From the NCBI GenBank assembly GCA_900766355.1, contig CAAFVD010000009.1:62001-126000 (forward strand): a stretch of 64,000 nt of DNA, given 5' to 3'. Shown here piece after piece: positions 43,489 through 52,741 of the stretch. Both the position numbers and the translations under genes were made by a program. Under the pieces are notes generated by a model. It was not told where the DNA came from. It saw nothing but the letters and a program-made list of their open reading frames with translations, and searched no databases. The stretch is from Candidatus Gastranaerophilales bacterium (GTDB taxonomy: Bacteria > Cyanobacteriota > Vampirovibrionia > Gastranaerophilales > Gastranaerophilaceae). The number at the start of each line of letters is the position of its first letter. Positions within the stretch are counted from its first letter, which is position 1.

Positions 43489-44343
43489 ATGACAATATCA
43501 GTTATCGGTAAGAAAAAACAAAGCAAAAAATCTTTTGATGAATTACTTTCTGATTTAAAAACAAGCAGTTCTGAAAAAGTTAGATATAATGCAGCTAGAA
43601 TCTTAGGTGAATTAGGTGATTCAAAAGCTGTAGAACCATTAATTGATGTTTTAAGAAATGATAAAAACGGCTCAGTTAGATTATACGCAGCAAGAGCTCT
43701 TGGTGAATTAGGCGATACAAAAGCTACAGAATTTTTAATTGAATCATTAAGAGAAGACCGTAACGTAGATGTTCGTGTTCGTGCAGCTCGTGCTTTAGGT
43801 CGTTTAGGTGGTAAAATTGTTGTTGAACCACTTGTAGAAGCATTAAACGATGAAAACCCTCAAGTTTGTATCACTGCAACTGATGCATTAATTGAAATTG
43901 GTGATGTTGCTACAGATGCTCTAATTGGTTCATTAGACCACGAAAAAGTTAATGTTCGTTGTGATGCTACAAGAGCGTTAGGTGAAATTGGCGATAAAAA
44001 AGCCGTTGACCATATTATTAAAATGTTATATGACGAATGGGTAAATGTTAGAATTTATGCCGTAACATCTTTAGGCAAACTAAACGATACAAAAGCTGTT
44101 CCTGCTTTAATTGATGTTATGAAAAACCATACAGAAAACGAATTAGTAAGAGCTGGTGCTGCTGCAGCATTAGGTGTTCTTCGTGACCAAAGAGCTTTAC
44201 TTCCATTAAGAGAATTGATTATGGAAGCTGAAGAATTAGGTGAATTAGAAGATACTGCTCTTAAATCTTTCAAAAAAATTATGGCTGCTAACTGGCAATC
44301 TATTCCAGGAGCTTCTGTTCAAAAAAAGACTGCTAATGTTTAA
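43489..44343 (+). CDS. HEAT-repeat (PBS-lyase-like) protein
   Basis: A 284-residue protein made of about seven ~31-residue HEAT-like repeats, each with the pattern AVEPLIDVLRND...VR..AARALGELGD. The repeats resemble the phycobilisome-lyase HEAT type (E/Z family), common as scaffolds in cyanobacteria and relatives. No catalytic motif is expected or seen; protein-protein binding is likely. GGAGG seven bases before the ATG and a strong terminator after it make it a single-gene unit. Its codon use (many GAA, GCT, TTA) and neat signals suggest good expression. The ~280-base stretch before it holds no gene and only AT-rich promoter-like sequence. Confidence 0.85.
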   Translation: MTISVIGKKKQSKKSFDELLSDLKTSSSEKVRYNAARILGELGDSKAVEPLIDVLRNDKNGSVRLYAARALGELGDTKATEFLIESLREDRNVDVRVRAARALGRLGGKIVVEPLVEALNDENPQVCITATDALIEIGDVATDALIGSLDHEKVNVRCDATRALGEIGDKKAVDHIIKMLYDEWVNVRIYAVTSLGKLNDTKAVPALIDVMKNHTENELVRAGAAAALGVLRDQRALLPLRELIMEAEELGELEDTALKSFKKIMAANWQSIPGASVQKKTANV

Positions 44344-44366
44344 TTAGCATAAACATATTATTTACT

Positions 44367-44400
44367 AAAAGGACTTAAGCAATTTGCTTCAGTCCTTTTT
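44367..44400 (+). terminator. Intrinsic terminator of the HEAT-repeat gene
   Basis: Stem AAAAGGACT/AGTCCTTTT with inner AGCAA/TTGCT pairing, running into TTTTTATTTA. It lies 24 bases after the HEAT-repeat gene stop codon. Confidence 0.82.
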
Positions 44401-44445
44401 ATTTATGTAAATGCAAATATTTATTAAAAATCTTTGTTTAGAAAA

Positions 44446-46029
44446 CTAAAATTCTTCAACATTCAAAAGTTTTCCGGTTTTAGAATCATAATGATAAATT
44501 GAATAAATTTCTTCTATCTCGGGTAGAGGTGCTTCTTTGGGTTCTGCTTTTATTGTCCATAAAGCAGTTGGGTAATGTGTAAATCTGTCATAATCTGGTA
44601 GGGTTAGTGATGATACAGGGTATTGATTGCCTTCTGTGCCTTTTTGCCATTTACCTGCTGTATAATTTCCTGTACTTTTTAAACCTTCTTTTTCTGTGTA
44701 AGTAGCAATGATATAATCTCTATGACCTCTTCCACGAATATATTCTTTAGGTTTTCCTGTTTTAGTATCAAATTTTACAATTCCATTAATGTTTATGAGT
44801 TCTGATATTCCTCCGGCATATGAATTTCGATTACCTCCAATATATCCATCGTATGTTGATCTGTAATTTGTATAAAAAGACATTTCTTCTAATTGTCCTT
44901 CTGAATTAAATTTATCTACAGAATGTAAATAACCTTTTCTGTCAAAATTTAATCTTTTAGCGATTTTTCCTGTTTGAGGGTTATATTCTTCAATATTTTT
45001 CAAATCTCCTTTATAAATTTTAGAATCAGAGCTCATTTCCCCCCAAGTTTTGATAAATGTCTTTGTATATTCATAATCATCTGTTACATAATGACTTTTA
45101 GTAAGGACTTTGCCCGCTTTATCATATGCAATTATTTCACCATTTGCAGGGATATTTTTCAAAGCAGGTTTTACACCTTGAGGGGCTTCCAAACCATTAT
45201 GAATAAAATATTTTCTTAGTGGATATGCAAGATATGCAGATGGATATTTTTCATTATCAATTTCAATTTTTTTATTAGAACTCATTGTACTTTGTTCAGG
45301 CTTGATTGTTGCAACTTGTTTTTGTTCTAATGATTCTTTATTTAAACTATTTTCTACACTTGGTTTAATAGCTTGTGTAACAGTAGATTTATTTTCTTTT
45401 ACTGTACCTAATGGCTTATTATTAGGTTTTGTATCTACATTTTGTTTCGCAACTTTTACTGTATCAAAATTCTTTTCTCTTGTTGTTTCGTCTAACAAAA
45501 CGACTTTTACATTCTTGATTCTGCCGTCTTTTGTTTCGACTTTTATCATTCTTGCACCGTTTTTATTAGCTTTTGCAAAAGTTTTATCGCCGTTTTTATC
45601 TTCTTTTATCAATTTAAACGGCATTTTGGCTTTTATCTTGCGTTTTAAAGTTGTAATACTTCCTTTTAACTGAGATATAACATTCTTATCTTGCGTATTT
45701 TCTACTTGTAACTGTCTGTTTTTGTTTTCCAATTGTTCGTTACTTGTTCTTAATGAAATATTGTCAGAATGAAGTTGAGAATTTTTAGATGACAATTCCA
45801 AAATCTCTGCATCTTTTTTATTTATTTCTGAAATATGATTTGTCTTCATTGTTTCAATATTTTTGAGCATAGAATCAACAGTCTTTTGTTTATCTTTCAA
45901 AAAGACATCTTTAACTTCATTCGCAGTTTCAGAAACCACTCTTTCTGCATTTTTTCTGGATACACCACCTAAAAATCTTTTACCTAATTTCCCAACATTT
46001 TTGGAAACAATATTATCTATAGAAGCCAT
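44446..46029 (-). CDS. Coiled-coil protein with repeat-rich C-terminus, function unknown
   Basis: A 527-residue protein. Residues ~1-130 are helical and coiled coil (NIETMKTNHISEINKKDAEI and the following heptads). A basic segment (~135-180) includes LKRKIKAKMPFKLI. A Lys/Asn/Thr/Gln linker follows, and the C-terminal ~270 residues are beta-rich with repeated Y-x-x-x-TGK motifs (YNPQTGKIAKRL, FDTKTGKPKEYI, YDSKTGKLLNVEEF). These look like YD/MORN-type repeats found in secreted or surface proteins. No signal peptide is seen. The second ATG is chosen because the purine-rich ribosome binding site lies too close to the first. Not recognised; effector or surface structure possible. Confidence 0.62.
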   Translation of the reverse strand: MASIDNIVSKNVGKLGKRFLGGVSRKNAERVVSETANEVKDVFLKDKQKTVDSMLKNIETMKTNHISEINKKDAEILELSSKNSQLHSDNISLRTSNEQLENKNRQLQVENTQDKNVISQLKGSITTLKRKIKAKMPFKLIKEDKNGDKTFAKANKNGARMIKVETKDGRIKNVKVVLLDETTREKNFDTVKVAKQNVDTKPNNKPLGTVKENKSTVTQAIKPSVENSLNKESLEQKQVATIKPEQSTMSSNKKIEIDNEKYPSAYLAYPLRKYFIHNGLEAPQGVKPALKNIPANGEIIAYDKAGKVLTKSHYVTDDYEYTKTFIKTWGEMSSDSKIYKGDLKNIEEYNPQTGKIAKRLNFDRKGYLHSVDKFNSEGQLEEMSFYTNYRSTYDGYIGGNRNSYAGGISELININGIVKFDTKTGKPKEYIRGRGHRDYIIATYTEKEGLKSTGNYTAGKWQKGTEGNQYPVSSLTLPDYDRFTHYPTALWTIKAEPKEAPLPEIEEIYSIYHYDSKTGKLLNVEEF

Positions 46030-46180
46030 TACACAATACATCCTCTTTTATTTTCCTTATAAAATTGTAGCATTATGTAATATCTAAAAAAATATAAAGT
46101 AAAGAAATATTAACTTTTTTATACAATTTGAAATTATACTAATAAAAATGTTTTTATATATTTGTGAGGCGTAGAATATT

Positions 46181-47740
46181 ATGACAGAGAGCACAAATTC
46201 ACTTCAAAAATTATTTAAAGCAGGTCTAACTAGAGAACAATTTATTGACCGTTATACACAATTGCAACAAAAAGGAGCAAAAGATTCTTCTATATTTAAT
46301 GAAGAAATGGCTACCTCTATTGGTAATATTTTTGATGCATTAGATGTAAACAAAGATAACAAACTTGATGAAAATGAACTAAAATCTCTTTCATCAAAAA
46401 ATATTTCTGATGGTGAAAATGTTTTATCCGAAGATGATTTAACAGTAGTTTATTCAGAAATGGCAGAAAAGCTTACGGAAGAATATAAAACTACAGACCC
46501 TAAAGAAATGTACGAAACTGCAATTAAAAATGGAACAACTCCAGAAGTATATTTAGATACGATATCAAATCAAATTAATTTACTAAACGAATTAATTTCA
46601 CTCAGAAGAAGTGAATCCGAAACAAAATTAACAAATTATCAAAAACAAATTGATAACTTGATTATGCGTAACACAGAATTGACAAATAAATTCAAAAGAC
46701 AATATAAAGATGCAACAGACAAACTTGATAAATTAAACAAACAATCGGCAAAATATGATGCTCAACTTAAAAATAAAAATGAAAAAATATCAGATTCTCA
46801 AGATAGAATCAACTCTTTAGAAGATGAGTTAAATTCTACTGATGCAAATGATACAAAAACAAAAGAATCAAAACAAAATGAACTAAACAAATTAAGACAA
46901 GGATATTCTGGAATATCTGATGAATACAAAGACTTAGCTGCTAAAAGAGGTTCTGTTTCAGCACAAATTTCTCAAATTACAGATAAAATTTCTACAATGA
47001 GAACAGATGCAACTTCTAAAGAATCAAATTTAAAAGAACGTATTTCTATTATTAACGACAAAATAGAAACTGAGAAAAAGAGTGCAAAAGAAGATATCAA
47101 AAAATATGAATCTAAATTGTCAGTACTAAATAAAGCTCAAGATTATGCACTACAATCAATAGCTGCAAATTATTCTGCAGAAGGTGATGTAGTTGATAAT
47201 TATTATGATGAAGACACATCAAACTTCTCTTATGATGCAAAAGAACTAAAATCTAAATGGGCAAAGAAAGCTCCACACCTTTCTGATGGTTTCTACAACA
47301 AAGTTGTAGCAATATCTAAACGAATCGGTTGTGACCCAAGTTCATTAATGGGAGTAATGAATGCCGAAAGTGGATTAAAAGCTTCTCAAGGAAACAAAGC
47401 TGGTAGTGGCGCAACTGGTTTAATCCAATTTATGCCTAGAACTGCACGTAATTTAGGAACATCAACTCAAGCACTTAGAAATATGAGTGCCGAACAACAA
47501 CTTACTTATGTAGAAAAATTTCTTGTTGAAAACAAAAAAATGGCAGGATTTAAAAAGGACGACAAACTTGATACTGGAACTCTTTATGCTCTTGTATTCT
47601 TACCTGGATTTGCAAAAAGAAATGTTCTTACATCTAGAGGCTCTGTATACTACAATGCAAATACTGGCTTAGATAGAGATCACGATGGAAAAATAACAAA
47701 AGCAGATTTAGCAAGACAAGTTCACAGATTTATGCCATAA
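46181..47740 (+). CDS. EF-hand protein with C-terminal lytic transglycosylase-like domain
   Basis: A 519-residue protein. It has an EF-hand loop DVNKDNKLDENE near residues 54-65, a long coiled coil (~110-320), and a C-terminal lysozyme-like domain (~360-500). Catalytic Glu lies in MGVMNAESGLKASQ, followed by GSGATGLIQFMPRTA. A second EF-hand loop, DRDHDGKITKAD, is near the end. The fold would cut peptidoglycan glycan strands and calcium may regulate it. No signal peptide or membrane helix is visible, so export must use another route or it acts after delivery. GAGG 11 bases before the ATG supports the start. It could be part of a secretion machine or an effector. Confidence 0.8.
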   Translation: MTESTNSLQKLFKAGLTREQFIDRYTQLQQKGAKDSSIFNEEMATSIGNIFDALDVNKDNKLDENELKSLSSKNISDGENVLSEDDLTVVYSEMAEKLTEEYKTTDPKEMYETAIKNGTTPEVYLDTISNQINLLNELISLRRSESETKLTNYQKQIDNLIMRNTELTNKFKRQYKDATDKLDKLNKQSAKYDAQLKNKNEKISDSQDRINSLEDELNSTDANDTKTKESKQNELNKLRQGYSGISDEYKDLAAKRGSVSAQISQITDKISTMRTDATSKESNLKERISIINDKIETEKKSAKEDIKKYESKLSVLNKAQDYALQSIAANYSAEGDVVDNYYDEDTSNFSYDAKELKSKWAKKAPHLSDGFYNKVVAISKRIGCDPSSLMGVMNAESGLKASQGNKAGSGATGLIQFMPRTARNLGTSTQALRNMSAEQQLTYVEKFLVENKKMAGFKKDDKLDTGTLYALVFLPGFAKRNVLTSRGSVYYNANTGLDRDHDGKITKADLARQVHRFMP

Positions 47741-47748
47741 TTCATCAT

Positions 47749-48378
47749 TTAATCTGAAACAATAAATTTTTCGTGTCCATTTTCATCTAATATTAATGTT
47801 GTTAAATGGGCATTTTTGTATTTGCCACAACCAGTATCTATACAGATTTTGTCATTTGCAATATATGGATTTTCAAAATCAGTATGTCCAAAGATAATTT
47901 TTTGAGGCAAATTATGTTTTGAATATATGAATTTATCTCTTATATAGACCATATCCAATTCTGATTGGTCTTGAAACGGTATATTTGGGTTTATTCCTGC
48001 ATGCACAAACAAATATTTATCTGTCATATAATAAAATTTTAAGCTTCTGAAAAATTCTCCATGTATTTTTTCAATATTTTCAAGACTTCCATAGCTTTTT
48101 ACAGTTTCTTTTCCACCATAATTCCAAAACAAATAATTAAAGTATTTATCTTGTCTATGTAAATAAGCATATTCATGAGAACCCATCAAATAAATACATT
48201 TGTTTGTTTTTGATTGTTCGATAATTCTATCAACAACCCCTTTTGAATTAGCACCTCTATCAATATAATCACCCATAAATACAAATATATCTTCAGGTTT
48301 TATATCAATTTTTGATAAAACATTTTCTAATTTTGATAATTCTCCATGGATATCTGATATTGCAATATACCTACTCAT
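47749..48378 (-). CDS. Metallophosphoesterase (serine/threonine phosphatase-like)
   Basis: A 209-residue calcineurin-like phosphoesterase. Motifs in order are ISDIHGEL, FMGDYIDRGANS, LMGSHEY (GNHE with Asn replaced by Ser), and FVHAGINP followed by FGHTDF. This is the bacterial PPP/ApaH-like group, acting on phosphoproteins or nucleoside polyphosphates. GGAG five bases before the ATG selects the start. It begins two bases after the acetyltransferase gene stop, so both are one unit. The change in the GNHE motif could lower metal affinity. Confidence 0.86.
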   Translation of the reverse strand: MSRYIAISDIHGELSKLENVLSKIDIKPEDIFVFMGDYIDRGANSKGVVDRIIEQSKTNKCIYLMGSHEYAYLHRQDKYFNYLFWNYGGKETVKSYGSLENIEKIHGEFFRSLKFYYMTDKYLFVHAGINPNIPFQDQSELDMVYIRDKFIYSKHNLPQKIIFGHTDFENPYIANDKICIDTGCGKYKNAHLTTLILDENGHEKFIVSD

Positions 48379-48380
48379 TT

Positions 48381-48938
48381 CTACTCCGCAAGTTGTTTTA
48401 TCGGTTTGCAAGGATTTCCAACAGCAACAACATTTGCTGGAATATCTTTAGTAACTACACTTCCTGCACCAATAACGGTATTCTCTCCAATTGTAACCCC
48501 TGGAAGTAAAACACAGTTGCCTCCAATCCATACATTATCTTTTACTGTAATTGGTTCAGCAGATTCCACCCACGTAAGACGTTCTTCCACATTTATAGGG
48601 TGTATTGCAGTATAAAAACCACAATTTGGACCAACAAAAACATTTTTTCCAAAAGTTATTTTTGCACAATCAAGAAACACGCTATTATGGTTTACATAAC
48701 AATTTTCTCCGAACTCCAAATTATAACCATAATCACAGAAAAAATTAGGTTCAATAATTAAAGATTTACCCCTTTTTGCTACTAATTTTGTTAATAATTC
48801 ATTTTTTCGTTCTTTATCATCTACTTCAAGTGCGTTATATTTCAAACACAATGATTTCGCATAAAATCTATCCTGTTCTAGTTCGTATACCATAGGATTA
48901 TATGATTCACCATTTATCATTTTTTCTTTTTCTGTCAT
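48381..48938 (-). CDS. Maltose/galactoside-type O-acetyltransferase
   Basis: A 185-residue left-handed beta-helix acetyltransferase of the Maa/LacA/NodL group. The N-terminal Mac domain (EKEKMINGESYNPM) is followed by hexapeptide repeats. The catalytic His is in FYTAIHPINVEER, and IGGNCVLLPGVTIG with GAGSVVTKDIPANVVAVGNP completes the family pattern. It transfers acetyl from acetyl-CoA to a sugar hydroxyl. The exact sugar is unknown. It is upstream of and adjacent to the phosphatase gene. Confidence 0.92.
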   Translation of the reverse strand: MTEKEKMINGESYNPMVYELEQDRFYAKSLCLKYNALEVDDKERKNELLTKLVAKRGKSLIIEPNFFCDYGYNLEFGENCYVNHNSVFLDCAKITFGKNVFVGPNCGFYTAIHPINVEERLTWVESAEPITVKDNVWIGGNCVLLPGVTIGENTVIGAGSVVTKDIPANVVAVGNPCKPIKQLAE

Positions 48939-49005
48939 AAATTACACCTATTCATATAAACTCTTTTACTAAAATATTAACATCAACATAACACTAAAAA
49001 AATAT

Positions 49006-49034
49006 TTGAAATAACATATTGAGAGTGCTAGACT
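49006..49034 (+). promoter_or_regulatory. Promoter of the ZIP transporter gene
   Basis: TTGAAA and TAGACT separated by exactly 17 bases, ending 31 bases before the ATG, matching a sigma-70-type promoter. Confidence 0.55.
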
Positions 49035-49065
49035 TTACTTATTAACAGTAGTGATAAGGGGAATT

Positions 49066-49905
49066 ATGGAACAATTATTGACTTTAATAAAAGTAACTGC
49101 ATTGGCAGGAATTGGAGGAACTGGACTTGGCGGTATTATCGGAGCTTTATTCAAAAGAGATTCCGTTAAAACTGTTAGCTTACTCCTTAGCTTTGCTGGT
49201 GGTGTAATGATTTCAATTGTTTGTTTTGACCTTATCCAAAGTGCTATTGATACAGGTGCTTGTATTTATATAGTTTCATTAGGAATATTATTAGGTGTTA
49301 TTACAGTTTATTTATTAAACCTTTATATTGATAGAACAACAAACCATGAAGTTCGACATATCGGAAAAAATCACCCCTCTACTGCAGATAACCTTGATGA
49401 AATCATACATAGTAACCATTTATCTGCACACTTGAAAAGACGTGATACAAGACTCTCTTTATTTATTGCAGGCTTGATTATGGCTTCTGCTATTGCGTTA
49501 CATAATCTTCCAGAAGGTATGACAATTGGTGCATCTTTTGCTAATACAAAAGGCTCTTTAGAAGGTTCTGCTTTGATATTATCAATACTTATTGGATTAC
49601 ATAATATTCCTGAGGGTATGGCAATATCTGTACCATTAATCAACGGTGGCGTAAAACGTAGAAAAGCAATACTTATTACTGCTATTAGTGGAGCGCCAAC
49701 AATAATCGGCGCATTAATAGGATATTATATAGGTGATATTGGAGTTTTAGGCTTGGCTCTTAGTTTAAGCTTTGCATCAGGTGCGATGTTGTATGTAACC
49801 TTTGGTGAAATTATTCCGCAATCAATATTGATGTATAGAAGTAAACTTCCTGCATTTTCTGTTATCTTAGGGATTCTAGTAGGATTAATTGTTATAAATC
49901 ATTAA
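49066..49905 (+). CDS. ZIP-family metal transporter
   Basis: A 279-residue inner-membrane protein with about eight helices. Metal-site motifs HNLPEGMTIGASFA (helix IV) and HNIPEGMAISVPL (helix V) are those of ZIP/ZupT transporters, which bring in Zn2+, Fe2+ or Mn2+. A His-rich cytoplasmic loop (DEIIHSNHLSAHLKRRD) may bind metal. AAGGGG four bases before the ATG chooses it over an upstream GTG. It is a single-gene unit with its own promoter. Confidence 0.92.
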   Translation: MEQLLTLIKVTALAGIGGTGLGGIIGALFKRDSVKTVSLLLSFAGGVMISIVCFDLIQSAIDTGACIYIVSLGILLGVITVYLLNLYIDRTTNHEVRHIGKNHPSTADNLDEIIHSNHLSAHLKRRDTRLSLFIAGLIMASAIALHNLPEGMTIGASFANTKGSLEGSALILSILIGLHNIPEGMAISVPLINGGVKRRKAILITAISGAPTIIGALIGYYIGDIGVLGLALSLSFASGAMLYVTFGEIIPQSILMYRSKLPAFSVILGILVGLIVINH

Positions 49906-49985
49906 TAAAATCTTTAATCATTTTTTATTTTTATATTTTATAATGTTACGATTTTGTAATATTATTTGTTGTTTTTGTCAATTTT

Positions 49986-50014
49986 TTGAAAAACAAATAC
50001 TTTATATCTATGAA
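49986..50014 (+). promoter_or_regulatory. Possible promoter of the 84-residue protein gene
   Basis: TTGAAA and TATGAA separated by 17 bases, about 50 bases before the start codon. AT-rich surroundings reduce certainty. Confidence 0.4.
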
Positions 50015-50063
50015 AACAGTTAAGTTATAAAAATAATGGTTAAATATTTAGGGGAATAAAATT

Positions 50064-50318
50064 ATGGCAGTTGGGGCTCAAGATAATATTGACAGACTTT
50101 TGGTAAAAAAGTATGCGAGTAAACAAGTTGACAATCATGAAGATATTGTTTCTAAAATGATTGACCCAAATAAAATGATGGAAACAATGAATGATGTTGC
50201 CGCAGTTCAAAGAACAATGCTTGCAATGTCAAACAAACTTGCCAATATTTGTTCTCAAATAAACTCCAAAGCGAGATATAAATCGGGACAACGATTTTTA
50301 CAAAGTTTTAATGGTTAA
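50064..50318 (+). CDS. Small helical protein of unknown function
   Basis: An 84-residue, Met- and Asn-rich helical protein (DIVSKMIDPNKMMETMNDVA, then a second helix) ending in a basic tail. There is no signal peptide or membrane helix. GGGGA eight bases before the ATG and a strong terminator right after the stop show a real, separately transcribed gene. No family recognised; the helix-turn-helix-free composition suggests a small structural or adaptor protein. Confidence 0.65.
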   Translation: MAVGAQDNIDRLLVKKYASKQVDNHEDIVSKMIDPNKMMETMNDVAAVQRTMLAMSNKLANICSQINSKARYKSGQRFLQSFNG

Positions 50319-50340
50319 GTGTAATAGGTATGTTATGATT

Positions 50341-50370
50341 AAAGCCTTGATTAATTCAAGGCTTTTTTTT
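50341..50370 (+). terminator. Strong intrinsic terminator of the 84-residue protein gene
   Basis: AAGCCTTGA paired with TCAAGGCTT, a four-base loop and a run of eight Ts. Confidence 0.9.
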
Positions 50371-50413
50371 GTATAACAAACTTTATTATTGATATATTTA
50401 ACTCAAAGCGTAT

Positions 50414-51037
50414 TTATAATTTAGTTAAATATGATTTTAAATTAGAAAGTATACATATACTTTCATCTGTAGGCTTACCGTAAGTTAGACAATGAACGAT
50501 ATTTTTTTGCGGTAAGTACATCAAGCCAGTATCTTGAGGTGCATTTTCTCTATTACCGCCATTTTGTAACCAGTTTTCAAAAGCCTTATTTTTCTTTTTT
50601 TCTTGAAACCTAAATCCTAATTTGTAATAAAACCCAGCAGGAGAACTTTTTTTCGTCATATTTTCGGCATCTAGAAAGATTCTACCTTTTGTTTCTTTAT
50701 CTTTAAGACTTTGCACTACAGCTTTCTGCAAACCTTTTGTTCCCGAACCTTTTCCCATAGACCAAAGTTTTGAAATATAATAAAACGGTTTTTTTCTTTT
50801 TGAACTATTTAAGATTAAAAATGCATCATCAGTTTTGTAATAATAAATATCCGCCTCAGGTATATCTTTATTTAGATTCAGTGTATCTACTAATAAAGGT
50901 TTTATATTTTTGGCTTCTATTTTTCCTAAGGCTGAATACGGTTTTTTATTCTTTAATACTGCAGGTAACGTAAGATTTGTCATATTTATATTTACACCAT
51001 TAGCTAAAGATTCAAGTTGTTTTCCATAAAACGCCAT
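50414..51037 (-). CDS. GNAT-like acetyltransferase-fold protein
   Basis: A 207-residue protein with a possible GNAT core at ~85-140: WSMGKGSGTKGLQKAVVQSL resembles the acetyl-CoA-binding Q/RxxGxG/A loop and helix. It is followed by GRIFLDAENMTKKSSPAGFY and KLGFRFQEK, the usual GNAT end (FY.KLGF). The N-terminal ~60 residues are polar and of unknown fold; the C-terminus has a LTYGKPTDES segment. Function is unclear; an N-acetyltransferase on a small molecule or protein is the inference. It is next to the left boundary repeat of the accessory island. Confidence 0.6.
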   Translation of the reverse strand: MAFYGKQLESLANGVNINMTNLTLPAVLKNKKPYSALGKIEAKNIKPLLVDTLNLNKDIPEADIYYYKTDDAFLILNSSKRKKPFYYISKLWSMGKGSGTKGLQKAVVQSLKDKETKGRIFLDAENMTKKSSPAGFYYKLGFRFQEKKKNKAFENWLQNGGNRENAPQDTGLMYLPQKNIVHCLTYGKPTDESICILSNLKSYLTKL

Positions 51038-51103
51038 TTTTTACACCACCTTATTTATATAAATCCCATAAATTTAAAATTTGCTATTTTTTTAATAAAT
51101 AAT

Positions 51104-51225
51104 AAGAGGACAAAGTGATACTTTGGACGATTGGATTCTCGTGAGAGAACTTGCGTTCGGTGTAAAAACACTTGCAGTTTGACCTTTTTAACAGTTAGCT
51201 TGAGTATAGCAAGGATAGAATCCAA
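51104..51225. repeat. Left copy of the island-flanking repeat, with a long inverted pair
   Basis: About 58 bases (AAGAGGACAAAG... to ...TTGCGTTCGGTG) are nearly identical to the tail of the repeat units beside tRNA-Met at 56838, 57066 and 57271. They include the hairpins CAAAG/CTTTG and GTTCTC-like/GAGAAC. A 9-base inverted pair TTGGATTCT/AGAATCCAA (51131 and 51217) encloses about 80 bases. The rest of the ~390-base gap before the ATPase gene is AT-rich without a gene. Confidence 0.7.
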
Positions 51226-51429
51226 ACCCAATGAAATACATTATTAAAAAATAAAAAAATAACAAAAAAAATAAATAATTTTTAAAGTTTGTCATAAACA
51301 AATTAGCATATCCATCTAATAAATGTTAGTCAGCATTCAAAAGTCCATAGAAAAAATGTAAAATTTCATAAAATCTCAATCGAATATATGAGTTATAAAA
51401 CATTAAGATATGTTAAGTTTGATTGTACA

Positions 51430-52740
51430 ATGAAAAGATATGCTATTAAAAATCTTATAATCTGGAAAGAAAGCCAAAACCGTAAACCTCTTATAATAAG
51501 AGGTGCAAGACAGGTTGGTAAAACTTGGCTTATGAAAGAGTTTGGAAAAACTCAATACAAAAAAACTATTTATATAAACTTTGAAAATAACGATTTAATG
51601 TGCGAACTTTTTTCAAAAGATATGAATACTAATCGTATATTGGAAGGTTTGGAACTTGAATATTCAAAATTTAATGCAGATAATACATTGATTATTCTAG
51701 ATGAAATTCAGGAGTGCCCAAAAGCCCTAACAACCCTAAAATATTTTTACGAAAATAATCCTCAATATCATATTGTAGCTGCAGGAAGCCTGTTAGGTGT
51801 TGCTTTGCATGAAAATGTTTCTTTTCCTGTTGGCAAAGTCGATTTTTTGGACTTGTATCCACTATCTTTCTTGGAATTTTTAGAAGCAATCGGAGAAGAA
51901 AATTTTGTTAAAATATTGAAAAATCCTACATCTGATAATGTAAAAACATTCAAACCTAAATATATAGAATGGCTTAAAAAGTATTATTATATTGGCGGAA
52001 TGCCTGAAGTTGTTAATGATTTTGTTAATAATAATGACTATAAAAAGGCAAGAAAAATTCAGGAAAGCATTTTAAGAGCTTACACTAATGATTTTTCAAA
52101 ACATATTTCTTCTACTGGTAAATTAAAAATTGATTTACTTTGGGAGTCTATTCCAAATCAATTAACACAAGAAAGTAAGAAATTTGTTTATAAAAAGATT
52201 AAACAAGGAGCAAGGGCGGATGAATTTGAAGAAGCCTTGTCTTGGCTAATAAATTGTGGGCTTGTTTATAAAATAAATCGAATAACAAAACCTGCAATGC
52301 CAATCAAGGCTTATGAAGATACAAAAGCCTTTAAACTTTTTATTTTGGATGTTGGATTACTTTGTGCGTTGAGTAAACTTCCAGCAAGAACATTAATTGA
52401 CGGAGATAAAATTTTCACGGAGTTTAACGGAGCATTGGCGGAACAATACGTTCTGCAACAATTGAAAACTCTTGATGATATGGAAGTGGCATATTGGATA
52501 AGCAAATCTGGAAATGCTGAAATTGATTTTGTAATACAAACTGATGGGTATGTAATTCCTGTTGAAGTAAAAGCAACAACAAACTTACAGGCAAAATCTC
52601 TAAAAGTCTATAGAGAAAAATTTGAACCTGAAATAAGTATAAGAACAAGCCTTGCTGATTTTGAAATAAATAATGGACTATATAATATTCCACTATTTAT
52701 GGCGGGAAAGTTCGATGAAATTTTAAAGAAAGAATATTAA
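51430..52740 (+). CDS. AAA ATPase with DUF4143 nuclease-like domain
   Basis: A 436-residue protein of the common AAA_14/DUF4143 family. Residues ~20-150 hold Walker A GARQVGKT (25-32), Walker B LIILDEIQE and a sensor AAGSLLG. The C-terminal DUF4143 part has NAEIDFVIQ...PVEVKA, a PD-(D/E)xK-like Asp/Glu-x-Lys arrangement. The usual family start (MKRY..K.L..WK.S.NRKPL) selects this ATG over one 14 codons earlier. Members occur widely in mobile or defence contexts, with unclear function. It ends one base before the restriction-modification gene, so co-transcription is likely. Confidence 0.88.
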   Translation: MKRYAIKNLIIWKESQNRKPLIIRGARQVGKTWLMKEFGKTQYKKTIYINFENNDLMCELFSKDMNTNRILEGLELEYSKFNADNTLIILDEIQECPKALTTLKYFYENNPQYHIVAAGSLLGVALHENVSFPVGKVDFLDLYPLSFLEFLEAIGEENFVKILKNPTSDNVKTFKPKYIEWLKKYYYIGGMPEVVNDFVNNNDYKKARKIQESILRAYTNDFSKHISSTGKLKIDLLWESIPNQLTQESKKFVYKKIKQGARADEFEEALSWLINCGLVYKINRITKPAMPIKAYEDTKAFKLFILDVGLLCALSKLPARTLIDGDKIFTEFNGALAEQYVLQQLKTLDDMEVAYWISKSGNAEIDFVIQTDGYVIPVEVKATTNLQAKSLKVYREKFEPEISIRTSLADFEINNGLYNIPLFMAGKFDEILKKEY

Positions 52741-52741
52741 T

